NCBI GenBank assembly: GCA_015178975.1
Contig: WHVD01000228.1
Coordinates: 45,587-109,586, forward strand
Length of the DNA stretch: 64,000 nt
DNA from: Hysterangium stoloniferum
Lineage: Eukaryota; Basidiomycota; Agaricomycetes; Hysterangiales; Hysterangiaceae
Reading direction: 5' to 3'
The position numbers were made by a program, and so were the translations under genes. The notes beneath the pieces were generated by a model. That model made no database searches, was not told the origin of the DNA, and worked only from the letters and a program-made list of their open reading frames with translations. Below, one piece after another: positions 1 through 11,113 of the stretch (within the stretch, counting starts at the first letter, position 1; each line of letters starts with the position of its first letter).

Positions 1-2757
1 TGTTCAATGAAACGGCAGCAGGAAAACAGAAATTGCAAATATTTTTTCGTTATATTTTAATCTATAAAATTGGTACAATTGTCAAATGGCATATCGTGAG
101 ATTACCTCGCAATTTCCACATTGCAACGAGCTACAATCACATCAGCAAACCGGACAAGACAGGGTTTTGCGTTGCGATTAATTGATTTCCCCACAATATT
201 TCTTCTCCGGTATGTTAAAATGTGTTCCAAGCACCCAGTTTGTATCCAGTATAAATTATAGGTCAGAGCTCTTGGGCATTTATATCACAGGGGGAAAATT
301 TGCGGCAGCTACGTAAAGTATAGGACTGTAGAAAATTAGCAGCCGCTCAAAAAGTTCAGATCAAATATTGCAAAGTATGACATGAGCCAAAGTCCATTTA
401 AGTCTGAATTTCACAGATAGACTTCTTAATGCCTTCCTACTGTACACAATATATAATCCGAATCTGTGCTCTGTTGATCGTTAATTTGCATTGTTATTGC
501 ACAGGCTGTTTCGAAACTGATTTTGGAGCTTGATGCGTTTCTGAGCCAGCGTTGCCGTGAGTTCCTTAAAAGGTTGGCACAAAACCCGATGTCTCTTGCC
601 CATGGTCATTTTTGAAGGTCTTTCTGTACCCTTTAAAAAGGAAGCCATTAGAATAAAAAAATAAGAAAGACTTTCATAATTTAGAATCTACCATGTGATG
701 TTTGAATTGAATGTTAGACTCAATGCATTACATTTTATCTTTTCCTTAGCACCACATTGCTCATCCTATGGTGCAATCCTCTGACGATGAAAGACTCACA
801 AATGAATGCGAAGATGGTCAGAAGAAATAAAGAAAAAATATTATCGAGTGATTGGGTGAACATGATAAACGAAAAATTTTCTATTATCTTGGTATTTTTG
901 ACTCTGTTCTCATCATTTTCAGAGCCAATCCATTAGATCCATACAAAAAAAGGTTTGTGTGGTTTGATACTCGGAATCAAAATCCATTCGTCAAGTATAA
1001 CTCGCCTTGGATACTGTGGGATGCAATGAGACTCGAAGAATACGGAGAACTCTCCAGAGATGAGTGCATGTTTGAGTCTGCATCTTTCTCAATTTCTGAT
1101 GGATCGGCGGGATCGCCCTTGCAGAACATCTCCAAATGTGGGTTGCAATACCGTCTTTTATCTTTGTAAATATTCCAGGAGTCTCTTTCACTCAGGTTCG
1201 CACAAACCCACTGAAAAGTCCGATAGCGAAGGACTCGATAATTCTCTACGGTGTGCCTCAAGTCCCATTTTCATCTTCTTCCGTCTACCATTTATAATTG
1301 CTTACAGTGCCCTCATGGACCCCACCAATTCTCTCGTAGCGGGAGGAATTGAAAGCATCACATACACTTGGGCCTTCTTCTACGATGCGGTAAACTTTGT
1401 GGTGTCCCTATCCTTCTTTCACTGGGAAAGTATTCCAGAATATCTGAACTCACAACTACGTGTCGACAATCACGACACTGAGCCATTATTTACATGTATG
1501 CTTACCGACTTAAAGACGGCTATAAACTAGATACTCCTCCGTCAACAAAAGCACATCAAGACAATGGCGAGAAATTAAAAAAGAGTGTCAAACAGCTGGG
1601 TATGAGAATAGACTGACAGTCGGCGGAGGGCTGAGTTACACACGGCTGTAGAGTGGGAACATAAATAATACCTGGATTTGTATAGAGATGAACCTACTGA
1701 AGATTGCTCGCACTGATTATTTATTTATTTATCCTTACAAGGCGGTCATGGGTGTTGTTACAACCAGATTAGAATCCCATTATATTGTATAGATGATAGA
1801 CCCCAAGTAAATACATTCAAGTCTAATTAAAGCAATTAGAACATATCCTCACACTCCCTTCACAACAACTCTACCTTGGCATAGCTAGTCAAAATGCATT
1901 CGTATGCATTATGCACATCCTCGAAAGAGAATGTCGAATCAACCAATGGGATAACTTCTCTACTCTATGAAATATTCAATCAATAAATCCATGGACCTTC
2001 ACAGATAAGTTTGTTCAATGCATTCAGATCAGCTTTCCCGTTTACCACGACAATATGTATAAGATTATATTGCGTGAGCGACGTGATTTGGCTGGGATAT
2101 AATAATTATTCGCTTGTACGTGCTTTGTTCTACCCAACCACACTGACCGAGTGCATGGCAGTGTCCATATCTGGCCATATCTGTTTGATTGGCCAGTTGC
2201 AGATCATCACCCATCACTGAAGGAATAAGAACTAGATCATTACACAGCATAGCTCATATATGTGAGAGATAATCCAGGCCCCCAGATTCTATCATACAAG
2301 GCAATCATCCTTGTTGTTGTAATCCTCCCAAGTTGTCATATGGCTCAAAAGCATGTTCTTCACCAGTTGTTGACTTCTTTACATCACTCATACAGCATCC
2401 TTTTCAATTCACAAGAATGAAGCAAGACCAGTCTCAGTCTCATGCATTAGCAGGACCGACATGTGATTCCTGACTCACTACCGTTTCCAAGGGACTTGAA
2501 GAGTAGCATAGTCAGATCTTCAGTGGGTTGTTCTAGGGGTTTGATGGGAGAATCTGGTTTCCCCCATCATCCTTGGGATCCTTGGGAACATTAGAAAGCT
2601 CAATGAAATGACTTTCAGAACCTGATGTGATGGGCTGAGCTGGAGTGTCAGGCTGGGTGGTATAGAGTTGCAAAGAGGATTAAAGTTGAGATGGTCCTTC
2701 AGTAGCTTTGCATTTGGAACCCATGATGAGTGAGTCATACATAAGTGTAAGGTCTGA
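1..2757. other. Left-edge region, mostly unassigned
   Basis: AT-rich DNA without a gene I can firmly support. A weak spliced candidate lies at about 930-1530 and is listed separately. The stretch 2270-2757 has low CpG, as in the neighbouring repeats, and is probably decayed repeat DNA, but no element ends were found. Confidence 0.4.
930..1530 (+). CDS. Weak candidate gene fragment, unknown product
   Basis: Two open stretches can be joined. The first runs through about 1168 and contains the segment NPFVKYNSPWILWDAM. It is preceded by a pyrimidine-rich tract ending in TTTTCAG (about 900-921), which looks like a splice acceptor. A GTAAATATT donor near 1167 and a TTTCACTCAG acceptor near 1195 could define a short intron. 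Downstream the open frame contains IILYGVPQVPFSSS-like sequence or, in another frame, SPIFIFFRLPFIIAYSALMDPTN; I cannot tell which is real. No domain is recognised. CpG content is near normal, unlike the repeats to the right, so this may be a remnant of a host gene. It may equally be chance. Confidence 0.15.
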
Positions 2758-2762
2758 TATAC

Positions 2763-3235
2763 TGTTAAGTGCCATGTTGGAAACCTATTCTGGGAACTAT
2801 TGCAAAACAACTGGGAGCTCAGATACTTCCAGGCAGGGTCAGGACTTGGCTTCAGCTTACAGTATGCACTGTGATGCAAATGCTCATGTGTCCTTAATTT
2901 CAGAGCTGATAAGTGCCAAGGAGCTTATGGATAATCAGAGTTCTGAAGAGTTCCAATTTTTGAGTATACAGAAAGAGAAGAGGAATAGGCTAACTAAATT
3001 GATATCAAATCTAAGGTGTAAGTACAATGCATGGAAACTAATATAGACTTTCTGGTAATTGTACTACAAATTGAGATCACAATAAGATGGATTAGGATAG
3101 GAGTTCCAAATTGGGAACATAATAGGCAAACAGATGAATATGTGTCAACAGACAGGTTATCAAATACAGAAGAAGGACGAAGTTCAGAATGTCTGGGAAT
3201 TGATGGTATTCTGGAGGTGGGGATTATATCAGAAT
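2763..3235 (-). mobile_element. Partial LTR, family C (copy C4), cut by element D
   Basis: This begins with TGTTAAGTGCC and matches the left end of the LTR at 33125-33570 along its length, including the shared ACTTGGCTTCAGCTTA motif. The match stops where element D starts at 3236. After D, 11041-11113 (GGAATATTGAAATATCTGGG... ending TGTAACA) resembles the other end of the same family, so D probably inserted into this LTR. AGAAT (3231-3235) and GGAAT (11041-11045) would be the D target duplication with one change. The outer duplication of C4 is not recognisable. Confidence 0.6.
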
Positions 3236-3439
3236 TGTTAGGATCCCAGTCATTTGGCCCCCTGCAACCTCATTTTACTCTTCCCACCCCACCATTGGTA
3301 CCTGTTAAGGGGTGTACATGGAGGTTATCAGAGGGTTTCCAGAGAAACCTGTGGGAAAGCTAGTAAGACTTGGCTTCAGCTTATAGGCTGTGCCCTCACG
3401 AGATCATGTCATCCAATTTCAGATGGACAGATGGGAATC

Positions 3440-5505
3440 TGTAATGGATTTGGCTATTTACTCTCTCAAATAGTTAACAAACATTGACATGGCAAGGGAT
3501 TCAAGAAATAAACAAATAAAGGTCCAGTAATTTAAATACTGATAGATTAATTAGCTGCACTATTAAGTGTAAACAACTAAAGTCAATATTCATTGGTCTC
3601 TTGACAAATTCAGATGAACTTGTAGTGATGTGCTCTACAAGAGTTAATTTCTTCTTGAGAATAAAGGTTTGGGAGCTGAATGTATGCACAATAAGTCAGC
3701 AGAAACTTGTTGTAAGCCTTCACTTTATTGTAGCCTTTTAGTTTACTATTTATAAAGATTTAACAAGCTGTTAAATAATTTATAAATAGAGAGATTGTCT
3801 GAGAGTTGAATATCCAAGCGTTTGTTTAAAGATTGATTAACTGTGCTGTTAATGTGGGCTCTTGAATAACCTAAATGGGCAGGGATTTCAGTAATAAGAA
3901 TTTAGATTTACTTAAGTGATTAGTAAGCCTAAAGGTTTCTGGGAAGCTGAGGGAACTTAGATGAATTAACTAAGTTCAAGAGTGCTGACAAAGAGTTCAA
4001 GTTGTAGGTGCTTGCAGTTAGATATCAGACTAAGGTTATTATTGTCCTTAGGATGATTAGATAAGCTTCTGAGCTGGTGCTGTTAATAGTAGTAAAATAG
4101 ATTTATTTATTCAGTGATTTAGGCCTCTTTTTATACATGTAGAGAGTTCTGCTTAATAATATCTAAATAACTAAATAGGAAATTATTAGAAGCTCCTACA
4201 GGTTTCCATAATTCTGCTATGATATCATAGCTATTACCTGACTCGAAGATCTGAGCCGGTGTTACGACTGGACAATCCCGCCAGACTCCGGGCACTAACC
4301 CGTACGCCCCCATGTGCTACAAGCACCAATCGTCTGTTTATAGGATTTCCCGCCCAGACTCTGTTACATCAAGACTCGTTACATTCGACCTTATTAAGAC
4401 ACATATCAGTCACCGGACTTCCCCTGGACTCCGTCTCTGTCTAAGTCTGTCTTCATCCCACGCGTCAGTCACCGGTCCCCGCTTAGAATCCCGTCACCGC
4501 TCTAATCGAGCCCCGTTCCCATTTTAGTCAAATGACCTGTCACGATTTAAGACTCCGCTCCCACTCCGTTTCCCATTATGGGTTATGCTTTGTCACGATT
4601 CGGACTCCGCTCCGTTCCGTTCCATTCCTAACACCAATTTGGTGTTTACTATTCCCGTTTTATGTTTTGTTAGTTTCATTTCGTTATTACTGGATTTGGT
4701 ATGTCATGCATTCCACGGTCTATATAAACTGGCAGATGTTGTACATACAATCCAGTCAGAAAATTAGCTTAGATTCCCCCCAGTAATCTAATAATATTTT
4801 CCGCTCTAAAACCTTACTCGATTCACATTGCTCACACTAGTCGGAGCCCACGGGCTCCGGCGCATCTATCTCTCTCAACCAACTTGACTCACGACCCACG
4901 ACCTCCGACTTACGACCCACGACCCCCAATGTACGACCTACGACCCATGAACCCCGCCCGGACTCCCTGGGATCCCCGTAGTCCGTTTGAAATTGGACAA
5001 CATGATCTAGTGAGGGCGCAGCCTATAAGCTGAAGCCAAGTCCTACCGGATATCCTGCAGGTTTCTCTGGAAACCTGGCCTGTGTGTGTATCCTAACAGC
5101 CAGTCAAGTCAGAAAATAGGCCTGGGATGGCCAAGGGTGGAAGCAGAACAGCTTCCAGGGCCGAATTTGGATGAAACTGGCCACTCGGCTATGGAAACGC
5201 CACGTGTTGACTTGTAGATGCATCATCAAGTCGATTATTATGTAATATCATGTGATAGCACCAAAAAAGTGTGCATATATGCCGTGATTATGAGAAAAGG
5301 GGCCAAATCACTAAAAATAGATAAATTGGCTTATTAATCTTAACTTTGGGCCACTCTAGGCTTCGATTACATAATGTGATGTCATTTGAAGCCTTGAGTA
5401 TGCGAAGTTAAAAGGAAATAGCCATATTCTTGGAATAATAAATAAAATAAAATAAATTTGGGAAAATTAAGGGAAAAGTTGTAAAAATCAACTGGATACA
5501 TCACA
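3440..5505 (-). mobile_element. Solo LTR of gypsy family G inside A2, TSD GAATC
   Basis: On the plus strand it reads TGTAATGGATTTGGC...GATACATCACA and is flanked by GAATC at 3435-3439 and 5506-5510. It aligns along its length with 50187-51448, the 3' LTR of the G element at the right edge (net 1227 versus 1262 bp). That makes it a solo LTR of G, in the same orientation. It is itself split by LTR A1. Confidence 0.92.
4260..5098 (+). mobile_element. Solo LTR A1 (family A) inside the G LTR
   Basis: It starts TGTTACGACTGG and ends ATCCTAACA, 839 bp. Flanks are GCCGG (4255-4259) and GCCAG (5099-5103), a 5-bp duplication with one change. The homologous G LTR at 51 kb has the unoccupied site (AACCGGTCGAGTCAGG, near 51014-51029), which confirms the insertion. 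A TATATAAA box lies near 4720. The conserved motif TATAAGCTGAAGCCAAGTCC is at about 5022-5041. Confidence 0.93.
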
Positions 5506-7455
5506 GAATCCTGGGGAGTCTAGGAGTAGTTGGTGGGTTGTGAGATTGGAGGGTCAACTGTGGGAATCCCACAGAAGTTGAAGGGTCGGGTGGAGTTGAG
5601 TCAGAGGTCGAGTGATAGATACATAGGTTGGAGCCCATGGGCCCCGACAAGGTAAATAGTGGTGTGTTTCAAAGAGGAGATTAGAGTGGAAAATGTACTG
5701 AGATTACTGGGGAGAATCTAAGCTGATTTTCTGACTGGATTGTATGTACAACATTTACCAGACTATGTATATAGACTGTGGAATGTATGTCATACCAAAT
5801 CCAGTAATAATGAAATCCAAACTAGTAATCATGAAATGAGATAAGTAAACACCAAGTTTGGTGTTAGGAATGGAATGGAGTGGAGCGGAGTCCGAATTGT
5901 GACAGGTCATTAGACCATAATGGGAACGGGGCAGGAGTGGAGTCCAAAATGTGACAGGTCATTTGACCATAACAGGAATGGGGCTCAGTTAGAGAGCTGT
6001 CGGGTTTTCTGAGAGGAGTCTGGTGACTGGTATGTGGGACAGGGTTGGAGATAGACAGGTGCAGGTCCTGGTGGGTATTCCGGTGACTGATACATGAAGT
6101 AATGAAGGTCTGATGTCCAGAGTCCGGTGGGTATTCCAGTAAACTGATAACTGGTGCATGTAGGGTGTGGGTGCATATAAGTTAGTGCCCGGAGTCTGGC
6201 AGGTTTTCCAGCCTTAACAGTACCCCCAACCATGGTGTCACTGCCCAGGACACCCCAACACTTGGTTCACTATGGTTTTCCCTTTTTGTTATCCTGTCCC
6301 ATCTCCATCCCAACACTCTCCCATCACCCATTCTACTTGTAAGTGTTATTTGCCACCTCATACCCTCTAGAATACTTTTACTACATCATATTTAGTTCTA
6401 GTCTGATCCCTACCCCTTCCCATGCTTCCTTTGACCTGTCACTACTTCCTACTTCCTTGATTGGCCCTCTACTCATCCATTACACCTTTGTATAAAGTTC
6501 CTACCATGTATGCTACTACTCTTCAGTTCTGATATCAACTTAGATTACCCTCATTTAGTCTTCAGTCTACTTACTCCCTCCCTAATACCTTTAAGGTGGC
6601 CATCAGCAAGCCATGACCCTCTACCTTACAACTCTTAGTATATTGGCCTTCTGGTTGAATGAGCTAAGCATTGTCTCCAGTTCTTATCATACTATCTGCT
6701 CTGTTTAAATTACCAGAGCACCTTAAGAGTTTGTACAAGGATGCAACACATAAGTTGAAGCCAAGCTCTACCCATTTTATAGAGCCAGACCTTCTGACTA
6801 GTACAATCTCTATCATCGACCCCTTGACATAGAGCCCCCTCATAACCCTTTGCTTAGATATTAACAGTATATTAGAGCTCAAACTCATAAACTGTTACCC
6901 TCTAGCCATGGATAATCAAAACCCTCTGGAAGCAAGACAAATCAGAAGGGTTACCCTTTATACTACTGATTGGCAATTTGTAGGATCACCATTAATGACA
7001 CTTCTGGAATATGCATTGAATGTACAGACCCCCACAAGCTCACCTAGACCTCTTCCAGTACCTCTGAGTATTGGTGGCAGTGTTTTTTGACACACTCCAC
7101 CTCCTACCTCCATCAATCCACAACAGCCCACATCACAGTAGTTGGCCCACCCAGCTCTCATCACAGCTTTGATGGCAGACCCCTGAGTTCACATCACAGC
7201 TCTCATTATAGTTTTGATAGTGGACCCTAGGTTCCCATCACAGTTCTTTCCAAGGTTTTGGTGGTGGACCACTGAGTTCCCACCACAATTCACATTATAG
7301 CTCTCACCACAGTAGTCATGGTGGCAGACCTCCGAGTTCATCCCACCCTAGCTTACATCACAGTTCTCACCACTCTGGCAACAGCTCAGCAGGTGCATCT
7401 CATGGTTCTGTATCAATTCCTGAACTGAGTCTTAGAACAGCACTTGAAGGGCTCA

Positions 7456-8119
7456 TGTTACAACCCATGCACTCAGCACACCATCAGACCTGATCAGACC
7501 TCACACAAAACTCCAATCACTCACAAACCATCAGTATCCCGACTAACCCCATTAAGCACCTTCATTGTTCCCAATTGGTATTTCTGTCTGCCCCTTATCC
7601 TATACAACCAGTTTACGCCTTTTCTGCCTGTAGTAGTCTATGTCCAGATTTATAATGTTCTGTCTATTGGTCTCTGTTTTCGCATCACTCTATATGTAGT
7701 TCCATCTTCTCCATTAGTACTTTCCTTTGTTCTGCTTTCATTCAGATAAGCACTGGATTTCCATATATATGCTGCTCATGTATTGTAGTATTAGGACAAT
7801 CAGAATATTGACTCAGAACACTCCTAAATAACTCTCATAGTCTCGCTCTAAATATCCCACTCTCTGCCTCTGCTTGCACTTGCTCACCCTTGGTTTCCAA
7901 CTCTCAGTCTCTGACCCTTCAACCCAACCCTCAACTTATCCTTCAGCTTCCAATCAGTGACTGACTGAGAGGATTATTCAACAGGACCAGTTTCCCGCCC
8001 ACCTGAAATTTAAGGACACCCGATGGTAACTTGCAAGGGCACAGCATATACATAAGCTGAAGCCAAGTCCTTCTGTTCAGTCCCCACTACCGACATCAGT
8101 CAGTTTTCTGTTCTTAACA
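7456..8119 (+). mobile_element. Solo LTR C1 (family C), TSD GCTCA, inside gag of D
   Basis: It starts TGTTACAACCC and ends TTCTTAACA, 664 bp, flanked by GCTCA at 7451-7455 and 8120-8124. It aligns with C2 (34708-35448, opposite strand), including the stretches CTCAACTTATCCTTCAG and ACATAAGCTGAAGCCAAGTC. Removing it restores the gag frame. Confidence 0.9.
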
Positions 8120-8158
8120 GCTCACCGCCTTCCTCAAAAACAACCACAGGAAGGCCAC

Positions 8159-8981
8159 TGTTACAACTGCAATTCCTGCCAGACTCCGGGCACTAACTTA
8201 TATGCACCCATACCCTATACGCACCAATTGTCAGTTTACTGGAATTCCCGCCGGACTCCATACATCAGACTTGTCTACGTTCGACTTCGTTACATTGTGT
8301 ATCAGTCACAGAAATACCCACCAGACTCCGTCCCTGTCTATGTCTGACTCTGTCCCACACATCAGTCACCGGACCCTGCTCGGAAAACCTGTCATCCCTC
8401 TAACAGAGCCCCGTTCCCATTTTAGTTAAATGACCTGTCACGATTTGGACTCTGCTCCTGCTCCATTTCCCATTATGGTTTATGATTTGTCATGATTCAG
8501 ACTCCACTCTGTTCCATCCTGTTCCTAACACCAAATTTGGTGTTTACTATTCTTGTTTTATGTTTTGCTAGTTTCATTTCATTATTACTGGATTTGGTAT
8601 ATCATTCATTCCACGGTCTATATAGTCTGGCAGATGTTGTACATACAATCCAGTCAGAAAATTGGCTTAGATTCCCCCAGTAATATAATACATTTTCCGC
8701 TCTAAACTCCTACTTGAATTACACTGCTCATGCTAGTTGGAGCCCACAGGCTCCGACGCATCTATCTCTCTTATTTATCTCGACTCCCGACCTCTCGACC
8801 CATGACCTCCGACCCACGACCCCTTGACCCATGAACCCCACCTGGACTCCCCGGGATTCCCGTCTGCCTGTCTGAAATTGGACAACACAATCTCACGAGG
8901 GTGCAGCCTATAAGCTGAAGCCAAGTCCTGCTGGATATTCCCCGGGTTTCTCCAGAAACCTGCCATGTACATACCCTAACA
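8159..8981 (+). mobile_element. Solo LTR A3 (family A), TSD GCCAC, inside gag of D
   Basis: It starts TGTTACAACTGC and ends ACCCTAACA, 823 bp, with GCCAC at 8154-8158 and 8982-8986. It is close to A1 over its whole length. TATATAGTCTGG lies near 8619 and the conserved motif TATAAGCTGAAGCCAAGTCC at about 8909-8928. Only 39 bp of gag separate it from C1. Removing both restores a continuous Gag frame. Confidence 0.93.
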
Positions 8982-9721
8982 GCCACCCAGCATGCCAAGG
9001 TTAAGGAACCTGACATTTTTCATGGAACTGACACTGAAAAATTGTGACCATTCCTTATGCAATGCAATTTGAACTTCAATGACTGCCCTGATGAATTTGC
9101 TACTGATAGAAGCAAGGTTATATTCACCTTATCATTTCTTCAGGACACCACCAGGAATTGGTTTGAACCTGCACTCAACAACCTTGAAGATTACCAACCT
9201 GGCTGGCTAAACAACTACTTGTCTTTCATTACAGAGCTCAGACTTAATTCTGGCCCTCACAATGCTGTCAGTGATGCCAAAGCTACTCTAGCCAACATTA
9301 AAATGAAGGACAGCCAGTGGAGAATACATTGTCCAGTTCAACTCACTAGCCACTCTTGTCAATTGGGGTAACTCTGCCATATGTATGCCATAGGTTCTAT
9401 TCCAGCCTCCCATCCTGTCTTAAGGATGATATCTGTCAAGATGATGGCAAGCCAACTACTTTCATTAATATGAACATTGAAGCTCAGCGATGTGATACTC
9501 ACTATTGGGAGTGGCACACTGAAATCACTTGTGAAACATCCTTGGACTGCCTGGCAAAAGCATCCAAGACAATGAACTAGCACCCACATCTATGTATTGG
9601 CAATACCACCAACACATTGATGATCACTCTTTGAAGAAGTCCAAAAAGAAAAACAGGACAGACTCAACTTCTAATGATGCTGCAACCTCTAGCAACAACA
9701 CTGGTACCTCCATGGCCAAAC

Positions 9722-11040
9722 TATTAGGATCCTGTTATTTTGGATCCCCATGACTTATTTTTTACTAGAAAACCCTCATCATCTCATTATCAGAGCCTCT
9801 TCCCATGTTATTACCCCTTGTGGTGTCCCCAATACTTGTTGATAGTACACTCCAGCCCTGTTCCATCTCTGCTCCATCCACTCCTCTGTTTCCATCTCCA
9901 TGTATACTCTTACTTGCCACCTAATATTGTTCCTTAGTACCATACATTAGTTTCTATCACTCCCCATCTTGTCATCACTTCCCTTTGATCCATCCTACAC
10001 TTCGCTTCTCTGATCAGCCTTCTTCTCACCTGTCTCAATATAGTATAAAGCTCTTTCCATGTGCACTACAGTTCTTCAGTTTGAATATTGACTTAGATTA
10101 ACCCCTCTTAGTTTTTCACCTTTCCCTCTCATTGCTACATTCTTAAAGAGTAGTCTTCAGCAAGCTACAACCCTCTACCTCTCAACTCTTAGTGATTCAA
10201 TTGTTGGGTATTGGGTTATCATATAGTTCAGATATCTGATGATCAATCTCCTTCTCTTTAGCTTGGCCAGGGAGTGGAGGCTCCATTGGCCACTCATCTT
10301 TAAGTTCCTTTGGACACTCTCCCAGTTCAGTACCCCATGTACATGAACTACAATCCAGAGTGTTTGACATGTACAAAATGGAGTCCAGGTTATCTGGGCA
10401 GAGTCTGGTGGTTAGTTTGTGCGATATAGAAAGTCAAATACTTATAAACACTGGCCTGCACAGTTTCCAGACCTGAATCCAATAGAACACTTACTGTATA
10501 GTGGGAGTTGAAGAGAAGGCTTGGAACATTGGAACATACCCTGAGGCACCCAAGAGCATGTTGGAGCTCTGGGAGAGGGTGGAGGTGGAATGGGAGGGTA
10601 TTCCAAGGAAGAAATGCCTTTAATTGATCAAGAGTATGCCTAGAAGGGTTGCTGCAGTGCTAAAGGCTAAGGAGGGATACACTAAATACTGAAACTGGTA
10701 AAAACTGGTAGTTAATTACAAGAGCAAAAAAAGTGTCTTGATGCACCATGTCCATTGTTCATTTTTTACTCTCCTGATAAGGAAAGCTATGATGTCATGC
10801 TTATGTCATCATATAGGTCAGATGTATACCTCTTACTTCTGATTTTTTCTGATTTTTATCTATTTTATTTCTGGAGCTGTGAACCCCTCTTTCCAATTTC
10901 ACCAAACATCCAGATGCTTTTTTGGGTCACTGTAAGTTGAATCAAGTTCCATCCATTTTGGACCTCCTGACTAGTACAATCTCTATCATCAGCCCCCCAA
11001 TATAGAGCCCCCTCCCAACCCCTTTGCTTAGATCTTAACA
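9722..11040 (+). repeat. 3' LTR of element D, interrupted by Tc1 DNA
   Basis: It starts TATTAGGATCCTG (the expected TG has become TA) and ends GATCTTAACA. Parts 9722-10220 and 10930-11040 align with the 5' LTR. Between them lies foreign DNA that includes a Tc1/mariner fragment. That fragment joins the LTR exactly at the TA of the TAAGTTGAA motif, which is the dinucleotide Tc1 elements use as target. Confidence 0.7.
10436..10929 (+). mobile_element. Tc1/mariner fragment T3 (C-terminal transposase part)
   Basis: Nearly in frame it encodes WPAQFPDLNPIEHL, the signature around the second catalytic Asp of Tc1/mariner DDE transposases. It then runs through a decayed version of the usual tail (LWERVE...W, SMPRR, KGGxTKY). 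The right end carries the inverted-repeat end of T2 in opposite orientation (AAAAAAGCATCTGGATG read outward, then GGGTCACTG at 10921-10929) followed by TA. The left end is missing; 10222-10435 is of unclear origin. The transposase is not functional. Confidence 0.7.
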
Positions 11041-11113
11041 GGAATATTGAAATATCTGGGATCAGGAGATTATATTGGAAGGTTGAAATATCCAGGAATG
11101 GATTGTAACAATA

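Larger units (their letters stand above)
3303..6219 (-). mobile_element. Solo LTR A2 (family A), TSD GTACC, split by a G LTR
   Basis: Read on the minus strand it starts TGTTAAGGCTGG at 6219 and ends CCCCTTAACA at 3303. GTACC flanks both sides (3298-3302 and 6220-6224). Net length without the nested G LTR is about 846 bp, matching the other family A copies (839, 823 and about 863 bp). It has the family landmarks: a TATATA-type promoter box near the centre, the phrase AATTTGGTGTTTACT (slightly mutated) and the conserved AAGCTGAAGCCAAGTC motif near the 3' end. Confidence 0.9.
3236..6866 (+). repeat. 5' LTR of element D, interrupted by A2
   Basis: True D sequence is 3236-3302 and 6225-6866. It aligns with 9722-10220 and 10930-11040, for example the tail with CTGACTAGTACAATCTCTAT just before each 3' end. 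The rest is LTR A2 and its contents. Near the 3' end it carries ACATAAGTTGAAGCCAAG (about 6743-6760), a version of the motif shared with families A and C. Confidence 0.75.
6908..9721 (+). pseudogene. Degenerate gag of element D, split by two solo LTRs
   Basis: A start at 6908 opens MDNQNPLEARQIRR. Frameshifts and stops follow in a His/Ser-rich part (7090-7400). After removing LTRs C1 and A3 with one duplication each, the frame reads on without a break from ELSLRTALEGLTAF through KVKEPDIFHGTD. It continues with a typical gypsy Gag core, FLMQCNLNFNDCP...LSFLQDTTRNWFEPAL (about 9040-9190). The order fdGsd - FlxqcxlxF - LxgxAxxWf is that of the retrotransposon Gag family. The 3' part (9360-9720) is recognisable but frameshifted. 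No zinc knuckle or pol follows; the 3' LTR starts at 9722. The product would be the capsid-like protein that packages element RNA, but this copy cannot make it. Confidence 0.75.
3236..11040 (+). mobile_element. Gag-only LTR retroelement D (TR-GAG-like), heavily nested
   Basis: The two LTRs lie at 3236-6866 and 9722-11040. Both start T(G/A)TTAGGATCC and end CTTAGAT(A/C)TTAACA, and their remaining sequence aligns once nested insertions are removed (net length about 0.7 kb each). The internal part, net about 1.4 kb, holds only a degraded gag; there is no protease, reverse transcriptase, RNase H or integrase. That is the layout of gag-only non-autonomous elements, although an internal deletion that removed pol cannot be excluded. 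The flanks AGAAT/GGAAT are a likely target duplication. Three levels of LTR sit in the 5' LTR, two solo LTRs in gag and a Tc1 fragment in the 3' LTR. It is the oldest element of this island, as shown by its divergence and its many later insertions. Confidence 0.75.

Noticed and set aside
8159..9721. A3 as the 5' LTR of an element that starts with the gag at 9040
   Set aside because: A3 has its own GCCAC duplication on both sides and the gag frame continues across it, so it is a solo LTR inside an older gag.
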